Source: a virus. From it: a stretch of 41,169 bases of DNA. A program made the position numbers and the translations under genes. Positions 29,337 through 39,657 of this stretch are shown one piece after another (positions within the stretch are counted from its first letter, which is position 1; each line of letters starts with the position of its first letter). Below the pieces are notes generated by a model. The model did no database searches. It saw only the letters and a program-made list of their open reading frames with translations, and was not told the origin of the DNA. The stretch is taken from positions 1-41,169 of IMG/VR virus record IMGVR_UViG_3300006751_000029, one strand, 5' to 3'.

Positions 29337-31226
29337 CTATTTAGCTGATGCTAATGTTTCTTGATCACTAACATCAAATTCTGTTACCGTTGATATACTT
29401 TTTAATAATTCTCTTAGCCTTTGCTCTGAAAGACCTGTTTCTCTTTTTAATGCAGCATAAAACCCTTTAGTAAATTTAGGATCAGAAAGGTTACCAGTTG
29501 ATGGATCAATATAATCTCCTACCTTAGATTTTAAATCCGCAGTAATCTTATCAATTTTTGATTTTAATTGTTTTGCTATATTTTTAGAAGTTGGATCTGT
29601 CTTTTTACTTTCTACATTATACCTTTTTAAAGACGTTTCTAAATTTTGAATATCTCCTTTTGCTAGAAACTTTTTACTTATCTTACCAGATAAAACCCCA
29701 GGACTATCAGAATACAAACCCAACTCAGACACTGATTTTATCTTTTTACCCTTTGGAACTGACGTAACAAGTTTAACACCTGGAACAGGTTCAGGCTTTA
29801 CATACTTACTTAAATATTTTTGAAGTTCAGGATCTGTTTCTGAAACCCAGTTCTTAGTACCATCTTCACTTTCTAAAGCATAATGATAACCTGCTTCTTT
29901 GCTAACTTCTTTACGACTTCCAGGCAACAATTTAACTTCTTCACCTCCATAAGCTATATTTACATATTCTTCTCCAGGATAAGCTTTTTGTATATCAATA
30001 AATTCTGGAGCTGTTTTTTTAGCTGGCTTATCTGCTGTAACAGTTTCAACATCAGGATCATAAAAACCACCATATAGATCTTTTCTTGTTTTATCTGCAA
30101 TATCTAAACTCTCTGGTCTTTGAAGACTAGACGAAATCTCAGAGTCAACTGGTTTTACTGTTTTTTTAACTGGCTTAACTATTTTACCACCTTCACCAAC
30201 TTCAATTTTCATATCTTCATTAACACCAGGAACAACACCAGGTTTAACTTCAGGGATAACTTCACCAGCAGGAACTTCACCAGCAGGAACAGCACCAGCA
30301 GGAACAGCACCAGCACCACCAGCAGCATTAATTTGAGAAACAGCTGTATTTATTTCCGCAAGGGTAGCATCTGCACCAATTTTATTCGTAACAATACGCT
30401 CCAAATTTCTTTGATCACTAGCTTCTTTATATATCTGCTGTCTGCTCCAACCTTTTCCAAGATACTCTTTAACTACATTCTCACCTAAAACTGTTTCAGA
30501 AAATTCCATTTGATCAATCACTTGTTGTCTTGCACCACGCAGTTGTACATATTCAGAAGGAGAAACTCGACCTACTGTATCTACACCTTCACCAGTTAAA
30601 GATGGTAATTCTCCAGTTTCTGCCGCTGTTTTAAAATCATCATAAGAACCTTCAAATTGACCACCAGCAACTGCTTCCTGATATGCACCTTTATTCGCAA
30701 CACCTTGCTGTATACCAGCACTGGCAACACTTGCACCTAATCCAATAATATCACCAGCTAATTGTTTTTTCCATTGGCTTGTAGCAGTATCAAACGCTTG
30801 TTCTGACCGTTGTTCTTCTGCACCTATTCGTGCTTCTACATCAGCAGCTTTCTCGCCCAGCCTTGCAGTTTCTGCTGTCTGAGCTGCTACTGCTTTTTCT
30901 GTAGCTGTTGATAATGCTTGTTGTGTTTTCTGACCAGCAGATAATCTCATTTGAGCTTCAATGCCAGAACCAGTTAAACCAGTCTTAGCTACATCATAGC
31001 CTACCTGTTGCTGCATTTGTCTACCTTGCTGACCTACAGCACGAAGTTGTGGCTGCATAGCCATGTGCATAACATCCCTGTTTGCTTGTCTGCCCCTGAG
31101 ATAACTCAGGTATTTTTTCATATAATCAGTTTGAGGTTTATAATCGTCTTGATCAGGTTTGTTTAAATATGTTCCAACAGTCTTTGCTGCTGCTGGTAAT
31201 GCTGCTGCTAATAATTGCCATGCCAT
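29337..31226 (-). CDS. Internal virion/ejection protein candidate, 629 aa
   Basis: Residues 1-20 (MAWQLLAAALPAAAKTVGTY) are a hydrophobic, amphipathic helix. Residues about 45-160 are Gln- and Ala-rich coiled coil, a composition seen in DNA-ejection proteins. At about 300-330 lie VPAGA/VPAGE repeats, and the C-terminal half is charged and helical. The start overlaps the stop of the tail protein gene (TAATG). I infer a role in the channel that carries DNA across the envelope. Sequence similarity to a named family is not evident. Confidence 0.58.
   Translation of the reverse strand: MAWQLLAAALPAAAKTVGTYLNKPDQDDYKPQTDYMKKYLSYLRGRQANRDVMHMAMQPQLRAVGQQGRQMQQQVGYDVAKTGLTGSGIEAQMRLSAGQKTQQALSTATEKAVAAQTAETARLGEKAADVEARIGAEEQRSEQAFDTATSQWKKQLAGDIIGLGASVASAGIQQGVANKGAYQEAVAGGQFEGSYDDFKTAAETGELPSLTGEGVDTVGRVSPSEYVQLRGARQQVIDQMEFSETVLGENVVKEYLGKGWSRQQIYKEASDQRNLERIVTNKIGADATLAEINTAVSQINAAGGAGAVPAGAVPAGEVPAGEVIPEVKPGVVPGVNEDMKIEVGEGGKIVKPVKKTVKPVDSEISSSLQRPESLDIADKTRKDLYGGFYDPDVETVTADKPAKKTAPEFIDIQKAYPGEEYVNIAYGGEEVKLLPGSRKEVSKEAGYHYALESEDGTKNWVSETDPELQKYLSKYVKPEPVPGVKLVTSVPKGKKIKSVSELGLYSDSPGVLSGKISKKFLAKGDIQNLETSLKRYNVESKKTDPTSKNIAKQLKSKIDKITADLKSKVGDYIDPSTGNLSDPKFTKGFYAALKRETGLSEQRLRELLKSISTVTEFDVSDQETLASAK
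30261..30320 (-). repeat. 15-bp tandem repeat encoding VPAG[A/E] units
   Basis: Four units of 15 bp (TTCACCAGCAGGAAC and variants) run head to tail. The first two are identical, the third differs at its first bases, and the fourth is more diverged. They form a flexible linker in the ejection protein and are likely to vary in copy number. Confidence 0.75.
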
Positions 31227-34200
31227 TATACTATTACCTCTGCTTGTATGTCTAAGTCATATATGATAGACTCAATTGTGTCTGCATTGTCAACCTGGAA
31301 AACTACGGATTTTCCACGATTATATCCCAATGGAACTCCACGCCACTCATCTCCATCCATAGCTACTTCATGAGTTCGTGTTATTTCATTCCTGCTTGCA
31401 TCATCTTTTGTGATGATTGTAGAGAAAGATTTATCCTCTCCTGTATATCCTGCCTTGACTTTTCTTAATACACCTTTTTCAAAAAACATTTCTTTTGTTT
31501 TTATCACAGAATCATCTGATGTATAAGATGAACCTGGATATTTTATAATACTTTTATTATCATCATTCTGGTACATTAAATTAACATTATCCGTTTGACT
31601 GCCACCAGTCATACTTACAGAGGCTGTAATACCTCCTTTACCTAGATCTATAAATCTTGACCATATTCCTCTATCAACCTGGAATACATACTGATACTGA
31701 GTCTCCCCTTGAACATATTTCTGACATAATATATATTGATTTCTAACACTGTTCTCATAAGCAAAATATTCTTTACTTAGATCTACATTAATAATGTTTT
31801 TGCTGATCAGCCTGAGTGCATCCTTGTCCCATAAAACAACACCGACCTCACTAAGCCATAATAGTACATCTCCAACTCGTACTAATGTTTCTGGTGCAAA
31901 TAAACCATATTGTGTTTTTTCTTCTATCAGTGAACTTGCACTGCCCTGCCATCCGCTTGCAGAGCCTTCAAGAACAAAACGATTAATACTGTTTCGGGTG
32001 TAAATAAGGAATGTGTTTTGGTATTGGTATTGTAGAAAAGAAGGTGCTGGCACAACCCTTAGTACTGGTTCCCTAACAGTTTTAAAATATAGATCAGGAA
32101 AAGAGTTATAATTAACATCCGACCATCTGACCATGTTCTTTCGTTCTTTTTCTTCAGTTGCTTCAGTTTCTGAAAAAGAAATATTATTATTATAAGATAT
32201 ATTACTTAAACTATCTGCATTTTTAAATCCTAATATATTATCGTAAGCAGGAAACTGATTAACAATATTAGAGAATTTCGCATAACTATCCGCATCACTT
32301 GGATCAAGGTACTCACCTATTTGTAATTGTATATCATTATATTGAACACCATAAGGACATAATTGATTAGTGTCATGCGTTGCTCCAAGTGTGACCCCAC
32401 CAAACGAACCATCAGTAATTTTATTAAAATCCCATTCCACAGTCTTTGAATGAATCTCTCCTAATCCATTATAAGACCAGACAGATACTTTTGATTGGTC
32501 TGAATCCCATGTCATCAGCATATATCTAACACCATCTGTTGCATTCACCGTAGAACCAAACGACCCTGAACCTACTTTAAATCCTTCACCAAGGAATACT
32601 TTATCTGCATAATCATCTTGTGTCCATCCAAGTATAGTAGATAAATTATTATCAGGAACTGACATAATCCTGTAATCATCAAGATACATATAACAATCTG
32701 AATATGCCCCAGTCAACCCACTGGTTGGTTGATACCTTTTTATAAAAAGCCTCAACGCTTTTATCTCTCCAGAAGGATCTTTTGCTGGTGCTTGTCCCCA
32801 TATTGTAGCAATATTATATATATAATTTTTCTCCTTTTCACCTGAACCATCTATTACCCCAAGATAAGGGATATGTTCACCAGATACAACTGAACCCTCA
32901 GATGTATCAACATGGGAATATAAATCTAACCAGAATGATATATATCCAGCCTTTCCACTTAATGATGCTTCATTAAATTGATCTCCATGCAAATGTATAC
33001 CAGCATCGTTATCATTTAACTTTAGAGAATAATTGTCAACAGTTTGTGTACTGGTATTTATTATATATGCCCAGTTGTCATCGTTACCAGGATTAAAGCC
33101 AAGCATGAATGCTTTTGAATTTCTATGTATAACTATGTCACCATCAACAAAAACATCATCATCTCTTTCAGTTTCTATTTTATTATTCACATTAACCCTG
33201 TTGCATCTTAAACCACCAGATGCCAATTCAATAGGATATGAAAGATAAGTACCGCTATTTTCAATCATTGCTCCTTTAAAAAATGATTGTCTACGAAAAT
33301 CAACCTGATTAATATTTAATACTGATCCATAATGTATTCCAAAATTTTCTTGATAAGTAATTGTATCACCACTTATAGCAGATATATCATTATATGTATT
33401 TGATACACCAGCATAACTACCCTGATCAGCTTGGGGATTCCAACATAAATATATAGTCCTGGGTGAATTTGCTGTCAAATAAGGTACTTGTATAATAAGA
33501 TCTACATACTCACCCGTTTCAAAACTGACTGGCGATCCATCTTGATTAGTTGCAACTGAAAATCCAACATATAAAGGAGTAGTTAAATCCTGATCAAATA
33601 TTCTAAAATGAGGCGTATTTGTAAATATTGCCTCTGAAGTTGTATCAGTTAAAAAGTCTGATACAGAAAAATTTTCTATAGGAGTCACTTCAGGATAGGT
33701 AGTATCTTTATCATACAATCTAATAATCATATTTGCATCAATATAATTTGCTGTATCTGTATTATTTATAGTGATTGGATGGAAATATTTAAAACTCCAG
33801 GGAAACCTTATATTGGACTGAACATTACCAAGCATAGTAATACCGCCTACATATGCAGCAGTTTTTGCAATTGGAGCTACATCATTTTCATAACTGACTA
33901 TACCTCCAGCAGGAGGAATTGTTAATACATAACTGTTACCAGTGTCTTTACCTTCAATTGTTTTATCTACTATTTCCTGCTGTTCTGAATAAGTAAGTGA
34001 ATATACACCACTACCTGACTTATAAGGTATGACCCTTATATAAAAATTAAAATATTTTAATGTTTCATTTATATTCTCAGGAACATCTGGAACTGTAAGG
34101 TTGAAGACCTTTATCTTATCTAAATAATGTTCAATAGTACCATCAGCATTAATCTTTTGATACTGCATATCTAAAGTAGGACTTAGTGGAGAAGGATTAC

Positions 34201-34936
34201 TTTCATCTCCAAATTTAGTCACTGCTGTATAAGCAACCTGAACAAGACCAGGAGTAGATATATATGTTTGTGTAGATGCTGTTTCAAAAAGTTCAGTCTC
34301 TACGCTAGTCATCTGTTCTATTTCAGGTCTATTTCTAGGAGCAGGTAAACCAAGTTTTCCAACTCTCACAAAACCATCTTTATCAATTGCAACAAAATGA
34401 GCATTATTTACATTGTCTGTTATAATAATCTTATCATCAGACAATACAAACTGAGGATCTGAATTTGAAGTATATGTTATTCCAGCAGATGATAATAGCT
34501 CAGGTAAAGTAGATCCAACACCATCAGAAGCAAATTCAGCAGAATTAGTCCAGGTAGCCCCATCAGATAAATTTACTTTATAAAGCACATGAAGCTCATA
34601 TACACCACTAACCTCGCCATATACCAACAAAATATAGTCCGTAGCCATAGATTCATATTCAGCTTTATTGCTAAGATCTATATCTGTAGGAAGATAATAA
34701 GGCTCACTGATAGATATTATACTGGAACCATCCTCCCAAAATAAACCAGACTCTGCTGTAAATAAAAAATCATCGAGATCAGAATCAAACTGCTCAGGAT
34801 CTTTTCTCCTGTGCAGAGTGCCATCACCTATAACTTCGTAATTATCGCATTGCTGAAGCTGACTGTTTTCTATTAAATCAGATCGTGTAAGCTCGTTTAA
34901 GCCACCCGTAAGGAGAGGTAATGCACGCTTTGACAA
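31226..34936 (-). CDS. Large beta-rich tail protein (nozzle/hub type) with inserted DUF2341-like and lectin-like domains
   Basis: The first 200 residues (LPLLTGGLNELTRSDLIENSQLQ, repeated D-G-T turns) and the last 300 (SFLQYQYQNTFLIYTRNSINRF, VGDVLLWLSEVGVVLWDKDAL) look like blades of one beta-propeller, the fold of T7 gp12 and related nozzle proteins. Between them, at about 440-510, lies a segment ending in SPRTIYLCWNPQA that resembles DUF2341. A jelly-roll-like stretch follows (about 550-770). The inserts would project outward and could bind glycans. The 1236 residues make it longer than usual nozzles because of these inserts. Confidence 0.65.
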   Translation of the reverse strand: MSKRALPLLTGGLNELTRSDLIENSQLQQCDNYEVIGDGTLHRRKDPEQFDSDLDDFLFTAESGLFWEDGSSIISISEPYYLPTDIDLSNKAEYESMATDYILLVYGEVSGVYELHVLYKVNLSDGATWTNSAEFASDGVGSTLPELLSSAGITYTSNSDPQFVLSDDKIIITDNVNNAHFVAIDKDGFVRVGKLGLPAPRNRPEIEQMTSVETELFETASTQTYISTPGLVQVAYTAVTKFGDESNPSPLSPTLDMQYQKINADGTIEHYLDKIKVFNLTVPDVPENINETLKYFNFYIRVIPYKSGSGVYSLTYSEQQEIVDKTIEGKDTGNSYVLTIPPAGGIVSYENDVAPIAKTAAYVGGITMLGNVQSNIRFPWSFKYFHPITINNTDTANYIDANMIIRLYDKDTTYPEVTPIENFSVSDFLTDTTSEAIFTNTPHFRIFDQDLTTPLYVGFSVATNQDGSPVSFETGEYVDLIIQVPYLTANSPRTIYLCWNPQADQGSYAGVSNTYNDISAISGDTITYQENFGIHYGSVLNINQVDFRRQSFFKGAMIENSGTYLSYPIELASGGLRCNRVNVNNKIETERDDDVFVDGDIVIHRNSKAFMLGFNPGNDDNWAYIINTSTQTVDNYSLKLNDNDAGIHLHGDQFNEASLSGKAGYISFWLDLYSHVDTSEGSVVSGEHIPYLGVIDGSGEKEKNYIYNIATIWGQAPAKDPSGEIKALRLFIKRYQPTSGLTGAYSDCYMYLDDYRIMSVPDNNLSTILGWTQDDYADKVFLGEGFKVGSGSFGSTVNATDGVRYMLMTWDSDQSKVSVWSYNGLGEIHSKTVEWDFNKITDGSFGGVTLGATHDTNQLCPYGVQYNDIQLQIGEYLDPSDADSYAKFSNIVNQFPAYDNILGFKNADSLSNISYNNNISFSETEATEEKERKNMVRWSDVNYNSFPDLYFKTVREPVLRVVPAPSFLQYQYQNTFLIYTRNSINRFVLEGSASGWQGSASSLIEEKTQYGLFAPETLVRVGDVLLWLSEVGVVLWDKDALRLISKNIINVDLSKEYFAYENSVRNQYILCQKYVQGETQYQYVFQVDRGIWSRFIDLGKGGITASVSMTGGSQTDNVNLMYQNDDNKSIIKYPGSSYTSDDSVIKTKEMFFEKGVLRKVKAGYTGEDKSFSTIITKDDASRNEITRTHEVAMDGDEWRGVPLGYNRGKSVVFQVDNADTIESIIYDLDIQAEVIV

Positions 34937-34948
34937 TTACTACTCCTT

Positions 34949-37597
34949 TTAGAATGTGTGTTGAACAATAGTCCAAAATGCAGACCATCTCATAGTACCA
35001 GCATTTGCACCAGAGTCGATTACTTGTGCTACAAGTGTGTTTGAATCTATTGCTACTTGAGCGTTTAAGTCAGTATCTTCTGTTTCATGTGTCCTAACAA
35101 CTGGAGTCCCAACTATTGCATAAGTTCCACCATCATTCTCACAAATAAATTCAATAATATATCCAATAGTTTTAGCAGCTCCTGTCGTAGAACCAACAAT
35201 ATGGACTGTGCCACAAGCAACTGTATCACTATCAAAAGTTATACCACCAGTACCACTATCTATACTTTGCCAACTGGCTGACATAGTAAGACTATCAAAT
35301 GTATGAATATGAACGCCTCTTGTATCGCCAGCAGAGGCAAATGCACCTGCAGCAAATGATAATTCAAACTGTCGGTCTGCCTTGGCACTTGTTCCAAGTG
35401 CAATAGTACTTTTACCAGATGATGTGCTAGTATCACCAATCGCTACTGCGTTTGCTCCACTTGCTACACAATTGTCTCCCAATGCTACACTATCTACTCC
35501 TGATGCTCTTACAGCTCTACCAAAACCAACACCATAATTCCCTGCTGCTACTGAACCAGAACCGCCAACAACCGCATAATCTCCTGAAGCAGTTGCACCA
35601 ATTAAAGCTACCCCTCCAGTTCCATTGGGAGTAAGAGTAATATCGCCATTGCTGTCAGTAGATGTCATTGTATTCCCGTCTAATCTTATATTATCCACAT
35701 TCAACTGACCGCCAGTAATAACATTTGTTCCTGCTGCTATTGCACCACCAAATGTAGCTGTTTTATCATAAGTAAGAGTTAATACATCATCTGCACCACC
35801 AACAGCAGCTAAAGAAGCTCCTGAAGTAGAATCATTAAGTCTAAATATCATTTTACTATAATATTGATCTTCTGTTTGTTGCATTACAGTAATAGCAGAT
35901 AATTCATGTGCTGTTCCTGTTGCACTTTCACCTTTAAATAATATTTCAGAATCTCTACCACCAACAGCATTTTGTTCATCAGTATTGGTCATTGTCAATC
36001 TAGCAATTGTACCAGCTGTTATTGTATCACCTGCTGGCATTGAGCCAGTAACATGAAGATCACCTGCAACTTTTAAATTATCTCCTATTAATACATCTGA
36101 TGTTGCATTTCCAATTGCAATATCACAATTTGCTGTATCTGTACCTATTCTTATCACTGCATTAGTAATAGAAGAAGTAGAGTCTGAAGCCATATTGGTA
36201 ATCGCACCAGTCTTCCCAGATTCAATGCTTATACCGCCAAGATCAGATAATAAATAAATCGAATCATCACCTGTCCCCTGGTCTACATAAATTTTAATTG
36301 TTTCACCTGTTCCACCATCTGCATGAAGATAAATTGCATTTGCTGCGTTTTCACTAGCTGCAAGATTAATTGAAGCTGCTACAGCAGTTATATCAATATC
36401 TAAACCAGCAACTGAACCAGGTACTCCACTTGTAATATCTATACCTCCTGTTGTAGCCTTAATATCGACAGCATCTGCAATAGTTTCAGTTGATGTAATT
36501 TTAACAGATGAACCTATAGCATAAATATCAATATCTTCACCTGCCGCAGCACCTGATGCAAAAATATCAATACCACCAGCAGTTGATGTGATAGTTAAAG
36601 CATCAGCAGCTGTACCAGCTGAACTTAAAGCTAATTTTTGAGTACCACCTCCAGCAACAGCAAGAGTTAGATCTTTTCCTGAACCAGTAACTGTCACATT
36701 TGAATCATCCGTTCCATCTATAGACACGGTGCTGCCATCTAATGTGAATCCAGCAGAATCAATATCTACTGCACCTAAAGTTACAATATCAATTTCCGCT
36801 GAGTTACCCTGTATTGTAACACCACTATGTCCATCTATTTCTACTGTGGATGCTTCTGAATCTATATTAATTGAACCTGCTGTTGTTTTCCAGGTTGATG
36901 CCGCAGCACCTGTTATATTTAATGCACCACTACTTGCAACAGCTAAATTTGTACCATCACCCTCAATCTTTTCACCATCATCACCAAAAGTAAGACCTAT
37001 ATTTGCAGGGATGTTTACATCTGATGATGCTGTTAAATTAATATCCCCCGATGCTCCAATGGTTAAATCAGAACTATTACCAGATAAATATTCATTTCCA
37101 TCAACAAACTGTAATTTTACTCCAGTAGCCATTGTTACAACTCCTGTATGAGCTGTTGTGCCTGTAACGGTTAAATTATCATTTACTGTTGTTTCTGAAG
37201 TAGTATGCCCAATAGATACAGGACTTCCAGATGTAGCTGTATTAATAACCACTCCATTACTGGTATTTGTATTATCCAGTGCTAAAGTTGATGTAGCATT
37301 AATATCTACCGCTGCAGTAGCAAGATCAATCTCACCATCTGCAACCAGGTTTAATATTGTATCTCCTGAACTATAAATATATATAGCATCATCACGAAAC
37401 CGTAATTGGTTATTGGATTCCACTCGTATTGCTGCAGATGAGATCTTAATAGAAGAAGCAGTTGCCCCTCCAGCACCATCATCTGTCCAGACAGATTTTA
37501 ACGATGCAGTTAATCCTGCATGATCCGCAGCTGCTCCAACGCCTACTAGCTGTTTATAAATTGTTGCTGGTGTGTTACCTTTTAAATAATCAGTCAT
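34949..37597 (-). CDS. Tail fibre/adhesin with repeat shaft and YadA-like head repeats, 882 aa
   Basis: Residues 1-60 may attach to the tail. A long shaft of degenerate repeats follows, clearest at about 330-465, where units of roughly 45 residues carry GGIDI, DIDI and SINL strands. At about 690-735 are head-type repeats of the trimeric-autotransporter kind (SVALG, AVAIG, TIALG, about 14 residues apart). A globular C-terminal domain ends in WTIVQHTF. The protein is low in Lys and Cys and almost all beta. It should be the trimeric receptor-binding fibre. Its gene is between the tail and adaptor genes. Confidence 0.78.
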   Translation of the reverse strand: MTDYLKGNTPATIYKQLVGVGAAADHAGLTASLKSVWTDDGAGGATASSIKISSAAIRVESNNQLRFRDDAIYIYSSGDTILNLVADGEIDLATAAVDINATSTLALDNTNTSNGVVINTATSGSPVSIGHTTSETTVNDNLTVTGTTAHTGVVTMATGVKLQFVDGNEYLSGNSSDLTIGASGDINLTASSDVNIPANIGLTFGDDGEKIEGDGTNLAVASSGALNITGAAASTWKTTAGSINIDSEASTVEIDGHSGVTIQGNSAEIDIVTLGAVDIDSAGFTLDGSTVSIDGTDDSNVTVTGSGKDLTLAVAGGGTQKLALSSAGTAADALTITSTAGGIDIFASGAAAGEDIDIYAIGSSVKITSTETIADAVDIKATTGGIDITSGVPGSVAGLDIDITAVAASINLAASENAANAIYLHADGGTGETIKIYVDQGTGDDSIYLLSDLGGISIESGKTGAITNMASDSTSSITNAVIRIGTDTANCDIAIGNATSDVLIGDNLKVAGDLHVTGSMPAGDTITAGTIARLTMTNTDEQNAVGGRDSEILFKGESATGTAHELSAITVMQQTEDQYYSKMIFRLNDSTSGASLAAVGGADDVLTLTYDKTATFGGAIAAGTNVITGGQLNVDNIRLDGNTMTSTDSNGDITLTPNGTGGVALIGATASGDYAVVGGSGSVAAGNYGVGFGRAVRASGVDSVALGDNCVASGANAVAIGDTSTSSGKSTIALGTSAKADRQFELSFAAGAFASAGDTRGVHIHTFDSLTMSASWQSIDSGTGGITFDSDTVACGTVHIVGSTTGAAKTIGYIIEFICENDGGTYAIVGTPVVRTHETEDTDLNAQVAIDSNTLVAQVIDSGANAGTMRWSAFWTIVQHTF

Positions 37598-37607
37598 TTT
37601 TTACCCC

Positions 37608-38423
37608 TTAATATTTGTAAGTCATGTCTCTACTCATGTATGTTGCTTCCAGATTCGTATATTGAAATTTTAATGAAACCATTTCACTGTCAAATATTTC
37701 TTTATTTACAGCGAATATATCTGGATCTTTGTACTTTGGTCTACTTGTTAATGCGTATAAAACGCCTGATATTAACAATTGCCTATAGCTCTCTGGTAAA
37801 TCTATGATTGCATCTTTACCTACAACATTCTCAATAAATGAGTAAGACTTTTTACACTTTAATTTTAAAATTTCTGATGAGTCTGCTAAATCTTTTGGAA
37901 AATAAATAAACCTTCCTATTTGAGACCAGTAATTTTCAGTAGAATTATTACTGTCTGATACTTTTTCATAGTCCACCTGAGTCCACTCCTCATTATCTAA
38001 ATAAACTCCTTTTATCTCAATAACATTATCATCCAGCCTTAATCTCTTTAAAGCCACATTCCAATCCCATTCAAATGGAAACCTACCATAATCTTCTATT
38101 TCATCTGTAGTTTCTAAGTGAATTGCAGTTGTTGTCATTGCATCTATAGAGGCAGTAATAGTAGAAGGAGTAACTTGAATAAGCTCTCTCCAAAGACCAA
38201 TTTCATGGTTTATCCTTCTGATTACTTTATTTACCTCAGCTTTAACAATACTTATATTAGGCTGTTCTGGAAGCTCTAAAGCAATATCCTGATATACATC
38301 ATAAAACAATAACGGATTTACCTGTGTAGCACTGCCTTCTGTTACATTCGCTAAATGCTGTGCAGAAGTACTGGTTATTGTAGCTTCTAATGTAGGGGCT
38401 TCTTCGTGTAATTTTAGAGCCAT
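37608..38423 (-). CDS. Head-tail adaptor-like protein, 271 aa
   Basis: The family is not recognised by motif. The protein has an Ala/Thr-rich N-terminus, a helical segment around VKAEVNKVIRRINHEIGLWREL, a strand-rich middle, and a helical C-terminus (LPESYRQLLISGVLYALTSRPKYKD). A helical bundle with an inserted beta segment and a 'SGVLYAL' helix is the layout of podovirus adaptor proteins that sit below the portal. It overlaps its upstream neighbour by TAATG. Adaptor function is inferred from layout and place. Confidence 0.55.
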   Translation of the reverse strand: MALKLHEEAPTLEATITSTSAQHLANVTEGSATQVNPLLFYDVYQDIALELPEQPNISIVKAEVNKVIRRINHEIGLWRELIQVTPSTITASIDAMTTTAIHLETTDEIEDYGRFPFEWDWNVALKRLRLDDNVIEIKGVYLDNEEWTQVDYEKVSDSNNSTENYWSQIGRFIYFPKDLADSSEILKLKCKKSYSFIENVVGKDAIIDLPESYRQLLISGVLYALTSRPKYKDPDIFAVNKEIFDSEMVSLKFQYTNLEATYMSRDMTYKY

Positions 38424-39049
38424 TAACTATAAGCCTCCTCTGCTTTTGCTGGCTGACCAGTAAAAGATGGAAGATTTGATATATTTAACACAGCTTCACC
38501 GATAACTCTGTAAATAAAATTTCTTGAATAATTAAGTCCAGATATAAGATCAACATCACCACTCCAGTCATCTGGATTTGGATTTTCTATAAATTGAAAT
38601 ACAACAGCTGTATCTGCTCCATCATCAATTAACTGACCAGAAACAAAATAAACATTGTTTCCACGCCTGAAATAAAACACTTCTTCAGATGTAGGTCTGA
38701 ATGAAACTTCCAAAGCCATGCGTTTAAACTCTTCCCTTGGTATTTCTTTCAAAGTTAAAGCCTGAACGAAATCCATACTTGGTCTTTGAAATACATCTAC
38801 CAGCTTTATAACACTGCCAGAAGATGCAAGATCAGGTAACGAAACTGTAATCTGAGAATTTTCAAATTCAAGATTATGTTCAACTTCTTTAATTAGATCT
38901 GGAATCTCTACCAGGTTATAGCCCTCTTCTTTTGCAAGAAGACCACACATACTGTCCACAAAACACTGACTGACAAGACCCCTGAACCGTTGAAGATCTG
39001 GATCTCCAAGTCTTTTACCAACTTCCCGTAATATGTCCCGATACTTCAT
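38423..39049 (-). CDS. Adaptor/connector-type structural protein, 208 aa (paralogue of next gene)
   Basis: It shares order and motifs with the 203-residue neighbour: an N-terminal helix with REVGKRLGDPD, a hydrophobic helix, EGYNLVEI, a central VIKLVDV, EEVFYFRRGNNVYF, then NPDDW and a final helix. Duplication from one ancestor is likely. The two may form layered rings between portal and tail. Start and stop overlap the neighbours by 4 bp or by TAATG, giving one coupled cluster. Confidence 0.55.
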   Translation of the reverse strand: MKYRDILREVGKRLGDPDLQRFRGLVSQCFVDSMCGLLAKEEGYNLVEIPDLIKEVEHNLEFENSQITVSLPDLASSGSVIKLVDVFQRPSMDFVQALTLKEIPREEFKRMALEVSFRPTSEEVFYFRRGNNVYFVSGQLIDDGADTAVVFQFIENPNPDDWSGDVDLISGLNYSRNFIYRVIGEAVLNISNLPSFTGQPAKAEEAYS

Positions 39050-39657
39050 TCTCCAGTCTGCTCTTCCCGTATTCTGCCAACTGAATAATCAACAACCTTA
39101 TACAAAAAATCTAACGAATATCCATCTGTCATAACATCTGAATCACCATAATCATTTGGAGCTGCTATATAATTAATTAAAATTGAACCAACATCACCTG
39201 TTCTTTCTAAAGGATAAAATTTTATAAAATCGCCTTCTCTATAATAAAAGATTTCATCAGCAAAAGGATATTCATCTTGATCAAATAATCGATTATATTC
39301 ATCCAGACCAATTGGAATAAACTTATATGTCTGTATCCCTGCTGCTCCAGATACTGCCTGCTCATCAACAATACTTATTATTTTAAGTACCTGGCTTGAT
39401 AAAACGCTGGAAGAACCACTGATCTGAATAGGATGACCACTCACTATTACATTATAAGATTCTGTTTTAGCAATTAAGGGATAGCCATCCCTGCTGTAAC
39501 CGCCCAAAGCAAGAGAACATATACCTTCATATATCAATTCTTTTGCACGGTCTGAATAAGTATCGCCTAAAGGATCGTTAATACGAGTTAATACTTCACT
39601 TTTAACTTGATCAAATGTAAAGCTTTTAGGGCTAATTGCTTCTGTTGCAATACTCAT
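39046..39657 (-). CDS. Adaptor/connector-type structural protein, 203 aa (paralogue of previous gene)
   Basis: Corresponding parts to its neighbour are VKSEVLTRINDPLG, a helix, DGYPLIAK, VLKIISIVDE, ADEIFYYREGDFIKFYP, and a C-terminal SLDFLYKVVDYSVGRI helix. Sequence identity by eye is modest, so the duplication is old. No catalytic residues. The place beside a lysozyme-like gene suggests a tail-tip or connector role. Confidence 0.55.
   Translation of the reverse strand: MSIATEAISPKSFTFDQVKSEVLTRINDPLGDTYSDRAKELIYEGICSLALGGYSRDGYPLIAKTESYNVIVSGHPIQISGSSSVLSSQVLKIISIVDEQAVSGAAGIQTYKFIPIGLDEYNRLFDQDEYPFADEIFYYREGDFIKFYPLERTGDVGSILINYIAAPNDYGDSDVMTDGYSLDFLYKVVDYSVGRIREEQTGE

Noticed and set aside
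36729-37376. Rightward frames of 140 and 72 residues opposite the fibre gene
   Set aside because: They mirror the regular Ser/Thr/Asp/Ala codons of the fibre repeats and have no start signals.
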